From Acidobacteriota bacterium (GTDB lineage Bacteria > Acidobacteriota > Vicinamibacteria > Vicinamibacterales > JAKQTR01): a DNA stretch of 55,469 nucleotides. Below the pieces are notes generated by a model. It made no database searches and was not told the DNA's origin. It was given only the letters and a program-made list of their open reading frames with translations. Below, piece by piece: positions 47,968 to 55,469 of the stretch. Location of the stretch: the NCBI GenBank assembly GCA_026393675.1, contig JAPKZQ010000044.1, forward strand, positions 1-55,469. The letters run 5' to 3'. Positions within the stretch are counted from its first letter, which is position 1, and each line of letters starts with the position of its first letter. The position numbers were made by a program, and so were the translations under genes.

Positions 47968-48156
47968 CTATCCGATGACGGGTACGCCAAGTCCACGACA
48001 GATCTTGCGGATGAGCGTATTCGGAATCTCCGTGTGGCGGGGCACGGCTTCAACGGTGCCGGTTCTGGGATTCTGCCACAACGAGTGCGAGGCGCCTTCA
48101 CGCTTCAGCACACACCCATGCTTGCGCAGGTGCTGCAGCAGCGCGGTTCGTTTCAC
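47968..48156 (-). CDS. hicA: HicA-type toxin
   Basis: A 62-residue HicA mRNA interferase with a dsRBD-like fold. The catalytic histidine is in REGASHSLWQNP; the C-terminal IPNTLIRKICRGLGV matches the family. Starts at GTG overlapping the hicB stop by four bases (GTGA). In this order the antitoxin comes first, the reverse of the better-known hicA-hicB layout. Confidence 0.88.
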   Translation of the reverse strand: MKRTALLQHLRKHGCVLKREGASHSLWQNPRTGTVEAVPRHTEIPNTLIRKICRGLGVPVIG

Positions 48157-48368
48157 GCAACAGTCACCGTATCACGCTCAGCATCGGGAGGCACTCCCCG
48201 CAGACCGTCCTCGAGACGATCATGGAGGATTAGGGCAATCGCTTCGGCGAGGCTCTGACGGGCCTCGTCTTTACTGTGGCCCTGGCCGTTCGCGCCGGGA
48301 ATCTCGGGGCAGTACGCAACGTACCAGTCCCCGTCGCGTTCGAGGATTGCCGTAAACTGGTGAGCCAT
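48153..48368 (-). CDS. hicB: HicB-type antitoxin
   Basis: A 71-residue HicB: FTAILERDGDWYVAYCPEIPGANGQGHSKDEARQSLAEAIALIL is the family core, which occupies the HicA active site. There is no extra C-terminal DNA-binding domain after DTVTVA, so transcriptional autoregulation, if any, would need another contact. The ATG at 48368 (MAHQFT) is chosen; a frame ten codons longer crosses the promoter-like TATACT. Confidence 0.9.
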   Translation of the reverse strand: MAHQFTAILERDGDWYVAYCPEIPGANGQGHSKDEARQSLAEAIALILHDRLEDGLRGVPPDAERDTVTVA

Positions 48369-48377
48369 GATGTACGC

Positions 48378-48383
48378 AGTATA
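48378..48383 (-). promoter_or_regulatory. -10-like TATACT upstream of hicB
   Basis: On the minus strand TATACT lies nine bases before the hicB ATG, giving an almost leaderless transcript. No good -35 box is seen; the attC-like sequence GGCCAAC begins seven bases further upstream. Confidence 0.4.
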
Positions 48384-48389
48384 GCATCC

Positions 48390-48425
48390 GGCCAACAATG
48401 CCCGCTACACCGGGCCAAGCCGACG
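48390..48425. repeat. attC-like half-site A
   Basis: On the plus strand GGCCAACAATGCCCGCTACA followed by CCGGGCCAAGCCGAC resembles the R''-L'' half of an integron attC site (RYYYAAC core, TACA/TGCA box, CCGAC box). The core departs from consensus at one position. It is inversely related to the half-site at 48723-48746. Confidence 0.4.
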
Positions 48426-48749
48426 TCGCTCCCTCGATGGAGCCTCGATTGCGCGGGTGAGTCGGTCACAACTCGATCCCTCCGCACCCGCCATATTCAG
48501 CTGTTCGTGTCGCTCGGGTGCATCAGTCACCCCCGATCGCCGTCTCAGAAACCCCCGCGAACCGGCCATCTGTTTCGCCCCGATTCCCTCGTCAATCGGC
48601 TAGCTGGACGATGAGAGCGCAAGTCTCAGAAACCCCTTGATTTCGGTACGCGGCCGGTCGCAGGGTAGGCGGAACCGACGTTTCGCGCTCACCCGCCGGC
48701 ACTCACAATACCACCGGCGGCGGTCGGGTGCAGCGCGATGTTGGGCGGC
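48399..48749. other. Gene-free 350-base spacer
   Basis: No coding frame with a plausible start is found between hicB and the gene at 48750. Its two ends carry inversely oriented attC-like half-sites (48390-48425 and 48723-48746). TCAGAAACCCC occurs twice in the middle (about 48544 and 48633). Possibly a long or interrupted recombination site, or a dead cassette. Confidence 0.5.
48723..48746. repeat. attC-like half-site B
   Basis: On the plus strand GTCGGGTGCAGCGCGATG followed by TTGGGC reproduces the L'-R' half of attC sites (GTC…TGCA…GTTGGGC, core fitting GTTRRRY). It lies three bases after the stop codon of the leftward gene at 48750, exactly where attC begins in a gene cassette read on the minus strand. 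Confidence 0.5.
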
Positions 48750-49589
48750 TCACCTGGGAACAAAGGCCGAGTCATTGAGCGTATCAATTGCCGAAATCCA
48801 TGCCGCTGGGACAGTGGCGCGAAAGAACAGGCCGCAGTCCGTTTCCAAGCGCCGAGATTGGAACTCTGGATGAACCTGCTTGTAGCTCCACGACGCCAAG
48901 AGATCACCTACGAGATTGGGTACCTCGCCTCGATCGCGCATCATCTGGACGCTGAAGAAGGGATGGGTTGTCTGGATCGCGGCCGGCCCAGGTACGGCGA
49001 ACTGGATTACTCGAGCTGTGCCGTCTTCGCCGAGAAGAGCCCGCCCGTCTTCCCCAAGCAAATCAAGAGCGACCTGCTGGTCGAACTCGGAACCACCGAT
49101 CAAGTAGTGATTGAAAGCGTGCACCAATCCAGTTTTTGAAAGCGTAAGGTGTACTTGGCCCTCGCGAATGCCAGCTGTGCCGCCGGCACCGTACTTCCGG
49201 AGTGCCTCCGGCAACCGACCGCACACTTGTGGCCACAGCGGATGGCGGGACAAGGCCCTCTCCAGTCGGTTGCGCCGCGCGTCTGCGACTAGGGGAACAA
49301 GCCCTTCGGATCGAACCGAGGCGAGCTCGGAATCGGTCAAGCGGGTTCCGTGGTACGCGGCGACCGTCGTTGATTCGATCCAACGCAAAGTGAGATCGAT
49401 GACGGCGTCGCGCCCAGCCTGTGCCAAGGTCACGTCCAGCGCATCCTCGATGTACGTGGGCGCGGCTCGAACGAGGTGCTGCCGCAGATCGGTGGGAATC
49501 CCAGAGGTAAGGGCGCGCGAAAGGTCAGGAGCCCACTCATCGATGCTATCGAAATCAATCATGCTGAACAGTCGAAACCCCTTTGACAT
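48750..49589 (-). CDS. Unknown protein with possible ADP-ribosyltransferase-like motif
   Basis: A 279-residue protein with no signal peptide. After a helical N-terminus, VAAYHGTRLTDSELASVRSEGLVPL (H80) resembles the first strand and helix of HYE-type ADP-ribosyltransferases, where YHGT begins the NAD pocket, followed by a second strand (GQVHLTLSKTGLV) and acidic residues around E168. I do not see a full diagnostic set. The ATG at 49589 gives the longest form; an ATG at 49562 is also possible, and neither has a clear ribosome-binding site. It lies between hicBA and the giant NTPase in the same orientation, which suggests a toxin or defence role, by inference. Confidence 0.55.
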   Translation of the reverse strand: MSKGFRLFSMIDFDSIDEWAPDLSRALTSGIPTDLRQHLVRAAPTYIEDALDVTLAQAGRDAVIDLTLRWIESTTVAAYHGTRLTDSELASVRSEGLVPLVADARRNRLERALSRHPLWPQVCGRLPEALRKYGAGGTAGIREGQVHLTLSKTGLVHAFNHYLIGGSEFDQQVALDLLGEDGRALLGEDGTARVIQFAVPGPAAIQTTHPFFSVQMMRDRGEVPNLVGDLLASWSYKQVHPEFQSRRLETDCGLFFRATVPAAWISAIDTLNDSAFVPR

Positions 49590-49640
49590 CGTACCGTTCG
49601 AGTATGCCTACCGTCACAGGTCACCGGCGCCAGTCAGGCC

Positions 49641-49664
49641 GTCCGATGCACCGCCTTGTTGGGC
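49641..49664. repeat. attC-like half-site C
   Basis: On the plus strand GTCCGATGCACCGCCTTG followed by TTGGGC matches the attC L'-R' consensus better than any other place in the window. It lies 52 bases upstream of the gene at 48750-49589 and 177 bases past the stop of the giant gene. Confidence 0.5.
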
Positions 49665-49840
49665 GCGATAAGCTTAAGGTGTTCTCAGGAAAGACTCCGA
49701 CATACTGCTCCTCAGATGTTTAGTCTAGAACCAAGGTAGCCGTACACGCACTATTGGCAATCGAACGGCTGGCACATGTAAGGCCTTGGTGCAAAGAACA
49801 TGGGCCAAGTAAGTGCAATTATCTGGGCGAGCTTCTACGG

Positions 49841-52800
49841 CTAGGAGGGCAAACGCACTTCGCGAAATGCCTCACCAAGCTGAAGCGCCGCACTACGCCG
49901 ATCGCCCATGTCGACCAGCATGTCGAGAATCCGTAGGAACTTCTGGGCCAGAGCCAGCGTCATAGGCGCGTCACGATAAGCGAAGTGCTCCACCAGCTCC
50001 GCTATGCGCGCCGGAATGAACGTTCCATGCCAACCCTTTAGGTTGTCGGGTCCGTCGCCGATAATCGCGAGAACTTGGTCCGCGAAGGCTTCGGCCGGGT
50101 AATTAGCCCCAGCGCGCTCAGAGAGCGTCAAAAACGGGTCCATCACGGAACCAGCCCATCCGCCCGCGCGAACGAAACGATCAATCAGGGGCAAGATGCG
50201 GCTGATTTCTGACCAGTCGCCATTGACGTAGCGAGCGGCCAAGTCCGCGCGTTCGACTGAGACAAACATCAACGTGCGAACAAGCTCGGGCTGATCGAAG
50301 CCCGAGAATTCTCCGCTCCGATGGGCATCTCGCTTGAAGGCAGAGGCGTGGAGAAGTCGCCCAAGACAGAGGTCAAGTGTCGCGACTGCGTCGGCTGGAA
50401 CGACCGGCGCATCGTACACGTGGGCGCAGACGTAGGCGCTCGCGAATGGAGAGAGAAGAGCCCAGCAATTGTCGCCCTCGAGCCCCAAAATCGGACCGAG
50501 GAAGCGGGCGTGAAAGTCGCTAAGTGGGAGAAGTCCGGCTACATGGCCGAGTTTCATTCCTAGGGCGTGAGTCCACTCAAAGATGCGGGTCGCCGAACGA
50601 TCTCGACGTCCGGGCTTCACCCAAGGCGGCGCATTCTTCTGGTTGGTCCAGTCGAGAACACCGGCGAGGTAGTCGAGTAGCGCACTTCTCGCGCTACTAC
50701 TCAGGACGTCTTCGAAGGGGATGCGGTTGAGGATTGCCGCGGCCTGCTCTGAATGCCAGAAGACAGCAGGTTCACCCCACACCTCAGCCGCGTCGGCCGC
50801 GTCATCCGCGTCGTACTCTTCATGGCTTTGACGCCCACCCCCGCCCTTCCCGGGTTCGACCTTCACCCAGGCTGGCGGTGGTAACGGAAGGGAGGGCCAT
50901 CCGCTGCCGTTTTCATAGAACGCAAGCGCCGCGTCGACCGCCGCTCGCGCTTCATTTGACGAGTGGAGCACTTCACCGTGTTGACGGAGTTGCTCGCGCG
51001 GCCGCAGTGGAACGTGGCAGAGCGAAAATGCCAAGATCAGCGCGGCCCAAGTCAGCTTGGGGTCCTTGGACCAAAGTTTACAGGCTTCTTCGAGCGCGGC
51101 CAATGAAACGACTTCAAGTGGATGTGCAATCAACTTGAGGAGGTCGCGAGCCGCGCCGCTCGCCGCTGTACCTTCGCGGAGGTCCGCTGCGACGCCTCGC
51201 GCAACGTAGATCGCCTGGTGCCACGGGATGATAGAACCTGGCGACCACATCAGATCGGGCTTTTCTGGCAGACGGATCGCGCGCCCTAGGACGTCACGAG
51301 CCCACTCAAGGTCTTCTTGAGTGCGCCCTTCTCGGAAGTTGAGCGCGATGGCGGCGGTCGCGGCGACCGCACCTCGACGCATACCCAAGAGCTCTTCTTC
51401 GTTCTCGCCGTTCGGGTGCTCGAACAAGTCGCGGACATCCGCTTTCCTGGCCAACGCGATGGCACCCTCGACCGTGTAGGTGTCGCTCAGTATCTTCTCT
51501 TCGAAAGACTTGGACGCCCATGTCCAAAGGCTCGTCTGCCTAAGCTGCTTAGAGGCCTCTTTGGCCCTAGCAACCTTTTCAGGCTTGGCGGCAGAAGGGC
51601 TGACGTGGACAATCGCAATCTGGTCTGAATCCTCTTTGGTACGGTAGGCCTGATAATTGTTCTGGTCCGCCAGTTCGGCATATTCGAGTGCCTGTTCTGT
51701 CAGGTGCTCCCGCGCCTCCGGAATGTTTCGGTGCTCTTCGTACTGGTAGGGCAGATCGTCCTTGAAATTGAGGATCGCTTCGCGGGCTCGGTCGCGTATG
51801 GGTCCCGTCGTAAAGATGAAGTTAGGCACCATCCAGCTAAGCTGGGTCTTACGGACCAGCCGGGCATTTGCTGCTTGAATCGCGTCAATGTGAGGCTTGT
51901 CGGTGCGATGCGTGAAGCCGATCAAGTTCGCCGTTGACGAGAGGTCTTGCCCCATTCGGTTGTGGTCTGCAGCCAACAGGCGCTGCGAGGTGACGAGCGG
52001 TAACGTCGCTTCGGACACCGTCTCGGTGTGGAGCGCAAGCATCGACGCGATGCCCAGAATGGCGATGCACTCGTTCCCCTCGACGACTTGCTGGATCAGT
52101 TCGTCAACGGGCCGGCCGCGCGCTAATTCGGCGAAGCACCACTCTTCAAGCGCCAAAAACCCGCAGCCGATGGACATCGGCGCCCACGTCGACCGAAACC
52201 AAAGATACTCCCGATCAGTGCCCCAGAATCTTTGGGTGCCCCAGAGAAATGTCATTTCGAGCGGTATTGGGCTGCCTCCACGGTCGCGCGAGTGGCGATG
52301 CAGTTGTCGCCACGCGGTCATCGCGTGATTGCAGAGTTCCCGAAGGAGCCGCAGTGCCTCGTCGGGCGATGATAGGAAAAGCGAGTGAAAGGGCTCTCGA
52401 AGCGGCGAAGGGGGCCAAAAGCCCTGGTAGTCATCGTGGATCGAAAGCCTCTCCCAGTCGTGGTAGCTGAAATCGCCGATCGTTCGCAGTGAACACCCGA
52501 CCGAAAGCGCGATTTGATCTCGACGCGTGCGCTCGGCTTCCGGCTTGGCCAGAGCAGCTTTACGCCACTCGGCTGCGTCACTAAGTTCCTGTTCTTCGCG
52601 GGCGACTTGTTCGTCTGGAAGCTCCTCTCTCAGGAACGTCAGTGAAAGCGCGACGACCGAATGGGGCAGCGATTGCGCGAGGACCGGTGAGAAGGCGACG
52701 ATGTCATGATACGCATCGTCACGGATGCGCTCTGAGTTGGTGACCCGCTGCAAATAGTCGGCCGCGAGGGTCGGTTCGGCTCTCGACGATCTTAAGAGGA

Positions 52801-55225
52801 GCTGGCTAAGGGATTTTCGGAAAGCGCCTAAGTCGGGCACCTTCTCCCAGTACACAGAGTTCTCGTCAGGCCCATCGGCGGTACTGATCGCGTCGATGGC
52901 GGCGAGCCAAGTCGCGCATTCTTGTAGGAGAGCACGAGACGTCGGATTGCGAAGGTCGGCTAGCGCGTTCTGCCAGACCTCGAAGATAGCGACGATCTCC
53001 GGATAGAGCCTCTGCGGAATGTCTGAAATGCGCCGGAGGATAAAGTCGATGAGGCGGCGCCACGCGGCGAAGTCGGAAGGCCACCCGAGAAGATCAGCGA
53101 ACCGTTGGCGCTGCTCCTGTGGGAGCGCGCCAGCGAGGATGTTCGCATTCGGGGAGGTCTTCTCAGCCTGAAACCAGACGAGCGCCTTCCTGAAGAGACG
53201 GAAGTCGTCGGCAAAGACCGCAGTCGCGAATTGGTCCTCATCAACCTCGAACCTCGCAGTTCCAAGGGGACCGACCAGCCACGCTCGCAGCCATTGTGAT
53301 CTAAGGGGCGAACCCTCAGTTTGCGTGAGGTACACCGACCAGTCTTGTCCCCGCGCGTACTCCCATTGGGAGACGAGTTCGACTACGCGTGCGACCGCCG
53401 GAGGCTCGCCGCAGGCCTTGATCTCTTCCATCCATTGGGACCCGCGATCGGCCAAGACATGGACAAACGCCCATTCGAAGAAGATGTCGTGAGCAAAGCG
53501 GACAGAGATCCCTTCGCGAGCAGCTTGGAGTATACCGTCCGATCTTAGGTCATCGATGTGTGCGACCGAAGTGAGCTGGCTGAGGTGAATGGGCTGGCTA
53601 AGCTGGCGCGCACGAACACTTGCCAAACCGAGCAGTGCAAGCCGGCGTTCAATCGCGCCTTGGCCGGTCGCGTTATAGCCACCCCGCTGCCACCAATTCT
53701 CAAGCAGATCGACTTCAGATTGAGGAGTGAATGTCGGAACACTAGGTGATGCCATGTAACTCTGATTCAGCACCTTCGCAAAGAAAGGGCGGCGGACGAT
53801 CTCCCGCACCTGGGCTGAGCCAAACAGAAGCGGCCTCAGGTGTGGTTTGGCTCTTGCGAGCGTCTCGGCCTCTTCGTCGGTTAGCTGACCAACGCTAAGC
53901 GTTTCGACCTTCAGGGCATCAAGGAACTCGCCCAACCAATTGCGAAGCACTTCAATGCCGGTGTCGCGAAGGGAGACGACGACGCGCCAGTTGTCGAGCC
54001 GCGGCGACTCCACAATGGCGCGGATCACGTCGAGGATGACGGGCTGGTGCTCTTTCTCGATGCGATCGATCGCATCGATGAAGAGAATGGGAGTGCCGGC
54101 GGCCCCGACCTCCACGAGAAGTTGCACTAGGGGGGCACCCGAGAGACCTTCCGATGTCGCGTAGCTGATCCAACTGGTGCCTTCGAGCTGTTCGGCTTTC
54201 AGGAAGAGAACCGGCCCGCGTTCTAGCGCGCGCTGTACCGCTCGCCTCACCACGACTGATTTGCCACTTCCTGGCAGGCCGCGAACCTGGACGACACGGG
54301 CCGTCGTGAGCTTGGCGTCCAGGTCCTCAAGGAGTGAGGTTCGGTCGAGTTTCGTTCCGCCAACATCGTCCGGAATGAGGTTTATGTAGCTCCTTGCGAG
54401 CTCCGTCAACTTGGCAAGGTCGAGGCGAAAGGAGTTCGCGCCGCGAAGGCGTGCGACAGGTGAGATCGAGCGCACAAGCCGCGTGCGATCAAACTGGCCT
54501 GATTTGCCGGCTGACGCGCGAGCCAGTTGAATGACCCGCGACCAGACGAGGGGCGCCTTGGCTGCGTCATCGGACGCGAGGCACTCTCGGATACGATTAA
54601 TGGCATCAGGGGGAACTGTGGCGCCTTCGCGAAGGAAGTCGAACTGAATGAGCACGAAGTGCGCAAGGAACCGATGCACTTCTTCACTCGTGCACGGAGT
54701 TCCCTTCGCTTCGTCCAGTAAGGCGACGATGTCGTTCTTGACTGCTTTAATTTCGGCGCTGGCGCTGCCAGCGCTCGCAAGGCGAGCATCAAAATGCTCA
54801 GCCGTCAAGCTTTCGCGGGCCCAATCGCAAAGGGTCTTAAGCACTCGTTCTTTGGCAGGAGTGACCGTGCCAATTGCTGCTCCGTAACGGTCGGCGTTGA
54901 TGCGGAAATCAGACTTTTTGAAGGTGGCCCAACTGTCGCGGATGATGTCGCGATAGTCTGTGTTTGTCGTCGCCTGGCTGATCGTGAGCGAACGCTTTAC
55001 CTGGAGGCTAAGGCGAGCGGGGGTCTTTTCGGCGTCTTCAAAATCGACGATCACGTCATCAAGGGGCTCGCCGAAGTCGCGCTGCTGAACCGACACGCGG
55101 GCAACGGTTCGATCATCGATGCCCGGTGCATGTGCCTCGGCTAACAGCGCAACGAGATAGAACGCAGCTACGTCGCCCTCGAAGGTGAAACCCTCGCCGC
55201 CGGCGAGTTCAGGTGATTGCGGCAT
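49841..55225 (-). CDS. Avs-like STAND NTPase with PD-(D/E)XK-like nuclease domain
   Basis: A 1794-residue protein. Residues 15-80 look like a PD-(D/E)XK nuclease core of the Cap4/DUF4297 kind: EGDVAAFYLVALLAEA, then PLDDVIVDFED (D56/D57) and LSLQVKRSL (Q75, K77). A STAND/NACHT-like P-loop domain follows: Walker A GLPGSGKS (316-323), Walker B TPILFIDAIDRI (378-389) and the sensor strand WRVVVSLRDTG (R420). The remaining 1300 residues are mostly helical, without transmembrane segments or a named repeat, as in the target-recognition region of Avs antiphage proteins. AGG lies seven bases before the ATG at 55225. Base composition is lower in GC than the core genes. I infer an antiphage sensor-effector that activates DNA cleavage on binding a phage protein. 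It may be a new branch or an Avs/DUF4297-STAND relative already known. Confidence 0.75.
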   Translation of the reverse strand: MPQSPELAGGEGFTFEGDVAAFYLVALLAEAHAPGIDDRTVARVSVQQRDFGEPLDDVIVDFEDAEKTPARLSLQVKRSLTISQATTNTDYRDIIRDSWATFKKSDFRINADRYGAAIGTVTPAKERVLKTLCDWARESLTAEHFDARLASAGSASAEIKAVKNDIVALLDEAKGTPCTSEEVHRFLAHFVLIQFDFLREGATVPPDAINRIRECLASDDAAKAPLVWSRVIQLARASAGKSGQFDRTRLVRSISPVARLRGANSFRLDLAKLTELARSYINLIPDDVGGTKLDRTSLLEDLDAKLTTARVVQVRGLPGSGKSVVVRRAVQRALERGPVLFLKAEQLEGTSWISYATSEGLSGAPLVQLLVEVGAAGTPILFIDAIDRIEKEHQPVILDVIRAIVESPRLDNWRVVVSLRDTGIEVLRNWLGEFLDALKVETLSVGQLTDEEAETLARAKPHLRPLLFGSAQVREIVRRPFFAKVLNQSYMASPSVPTFTPQSEVDLLENWWQRGGYNATGQGAIERRLALLGLASVRARQLSQPIHLSQLTSVAHIDDLRSDGILQAAREGISVRFAHDIFFEWAFVHVLADRGSQWMEEIKACGEPPAVARVVELVSQWEYARGQDWSVYLTQTEGSPLRSQWLRAWLVGPLGTARFEVDEDQFATAVFADDFRLFRKALVWFQAEKTSPNANILAGALPQEQRQRFADLLGWPSDFAAWRRLIDFILRRISDIPQRLYPEIVAIFEVWQNALADLRNPTSRALLQECATWLAAIDAISTADGPDENSVYWEKVPDLGAFRKSLSQLLLRSSRAEPTLAADYLQRVTNSERIRDDAYHDIVAFSPVLAQSLPHSVVALSLTFLREELPDEQVAREEQELSDAAEWRKAALAKPEAERTRRDQIALSVGCSLRTIGDFSYHDWERLSIHDDYQGFWPPSPLREPFHSLFLSSPDEALRLLRELCNHAMTAWRQLHRHSRDRGGSPIPLEMTFLWGTQRFWGTDREYLWFRSTWAPMSIGCGFLALEEWCFAELARGRPVDELIQQVVEGNECIAILGIASMLALHTETVSEATLPLVTSQRLLAADHNRMGQDLSSTANLIGFTHRTDKPHIDAIQAANARLVRKTQLSWMVPNFIFTTGPIRDRAREAILNFKDDLPYQYEEHRNIPEAREHLTEQALEYAELADQNNYQAYRTKEDSDQIAIVHVSPSAAKPEKVARAKEASKQLRQTSLWTWASKSFEEKILSDTYTVEGAIALARKADVRDLFEHPNGENEEELLGMRRGAVAATAAIALNFREGRTQEDLEWARDVLGRAIRLPEKPDLMWSPGSIIPWHQAIYVARGVAADLREGTAASGAARDLLKLIAHPLEVVSLAALEEACKLWSKDPKLTWAALILAFSLCHVPLRPREQLRQHGEVLHSSNEARAAVDAALAFYENGSGWPSLPLPPPAWVKVEPGKGGGGRQSHEEYDADDAADAAEVWGEPAVFWHSEQAAAILNRIPFEDVLSSSARSALLDYLAGVLDWTNQKNAPPWVKPGRRDRSATRIFEWTHALGMKLGHVAGLLPLSDFHARFLGPILGLEGDNCWALLSPFASAYVCAHVYDAPVVPADAVATLDLCLGRLLHASAFKRDAHRSGEFSGFDQPELVRTLMFVSVERADLAARYVNGDWSEISRILPLIDRFVRAGGWAGSVMDPFLTLSERAGANYPAEAFADQVLAIIGDGPDNLKGWHGTFIPARIAELVEHFAYRDAPMTLALAQKFLRILDMLVDMGDRRSAALQLGEAFREVRLPS

Positions 55226-55469
55226 CGCTAACCTGCAAAACTCGTGGATCAGTCATGAGTTGTGGACCCGAATTGGCGGCTGCAGACACTGACTGCTTGC
55301 CAAGGTCGTGTCCTTGTTTCATTTGCCTGCCCAACAGATAGGGTTTTATCCGCGCGCGATGCCCGTTCGAGATCGAGGCCGCTGTGGTCGCGCGCGGATA
55401 AGGCCCGTTGAACTGAACCGCATTGGTGGCCTGCGGCTATGGGGATTGTAAGGCCGGCGACCTCAGACC
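55226..55469. other. Upstream region of the giant gene, to the window edge
   Basis: No gene is seen. It holds GCCCAAC at 55329-55335, which on the minus strand reads GTTGGGC (attC R' core) and thus would close an attC before the giant gene, and the inverted repeat at 55346-55401. Confidence 0.5.
55346..55401. repeat. Perfect 14-bp inverted repeat
   Basis: TTATCCGCGCGCGA (55346-55359) and TCGCGCGCGGATAA (55388-55401) are exact complements around a 28-base spacer. It lies about 120-175 bases upstream of the giant NTPase gene. It could be an operator, a recombinase binding site or the edge of a mobile unit. Confidence 0.8.

Noticed and set aside
49590-49840. A small gene between the giant NTPase and the ART-like gene
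   Set aside because: Short frames here have no ribosome-binding site, coding bias or recognisable motif; the region is better described by the attC-like half-site.
47968-55469. An integrase or transposase explaining the island
   Set aside because: No recombinase frame exists in the window; if present it lies beyond the right edge, so mobility is stated only as a hypothesis.

Overview
The window is GC-rich bacterial chromosome, densely packed with genes. Its gene content is aerobic/facultative heterotroph core metabolism: pyruvate dehydrogenase, a group 3b-type [NiFe] hydrogenase, indolepyruvate oxidoreductase and glycogen debranching. Many secreted or outer-membrane proteins have TPR, PD40-propeller or TlpA domains. 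Short dispersed hairpins and heptanucleotide repeats sit between genes. This combination suggests Acidobacteriota, perhaps a Vicinamibacteria-like lineage. That placement is inference; no rRNA or marker gene is present to fix it.

Layout. 1-5.6 kb: the 3' end of an unrecognised gene, a threonine/serine dehydratase-like PLP enzyme, and a leftward lipA-pdhA-pdhB-pdhC operon that makes pyruvate dehydrogenase E1/E2 and the enzyme that lipoylates E2. 5.8-8.0 kb: a UPF0173 metal-dependent hydrolase, a 7Fe-type ferredoxin, and an isolated nuoB-nuoI pair. 8.0-19.6 kb: secreted and envelope proteins (a TPR/double aspartyl-protease-like protein, a metalloprotease-propeller-barrel fusion, a TlpA thioredoxin), an SPFH-RHH pair, a ThDP enzyme and an MBL-fold hydrolase. 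19-24 kb: a leftward iorA-iorB-ADP-forming acyl-CoA synthetase operon, which would turn arylpyruvates into aryl acids plus ATP. 24-33 kb: SCO-type copper lipoprotein, YheT hydrolase, M20-type amidohydrolase, two GT-C-like membrane proteins and a DinB protein. 33.4-41.2 kb: a complete rightward hydrogenase operon in the order beta, cNMP-binding protein, gamma, delta, alpha, then an acyl-CoA synthetase-GNAT fusion and a maturation protease. 41-45.6 kb: a leftward operon of a nucleotidyltransferase-like protein, a TPM protein, LemA and GlgX. 45.7-47.9 kb: YvcK-like and MgtC/DUF4010 proteins.

47.9-55.5 kb is different. All its genes point left, the DNA is visibly less GC-rich, and the genes are hicA/hicB, a 279-residue protein with a possible ADP-ribosyltransferase-like motif, and a 1794-residue protein. 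The large protein has an N-terminal PD-(D/E)XK-like nuclease region, a STAND/NACHT-like P-loop NTPase and a very long C-terminal region, the architecture of Avs-type antiphage sensors. The sequences between these genes contain attC-like half-sites (GTTGGGC/GCCCAAC cores with adjacent TGCA and CCGAC-like boxes). A perfect 14-bp inverted repeat lies upstream of the large gene. I read this end as a defence island, possibly an integron-like cassette array without an integrase in view. It is the best candidate for something undescribed.

Limits: no database search or structure prediction was run. Family names come from motifs, length and neighbourhood. Several starts were moved downstream of the longest possible frame on ribosome-binding-site evidence, as stated in each entry.
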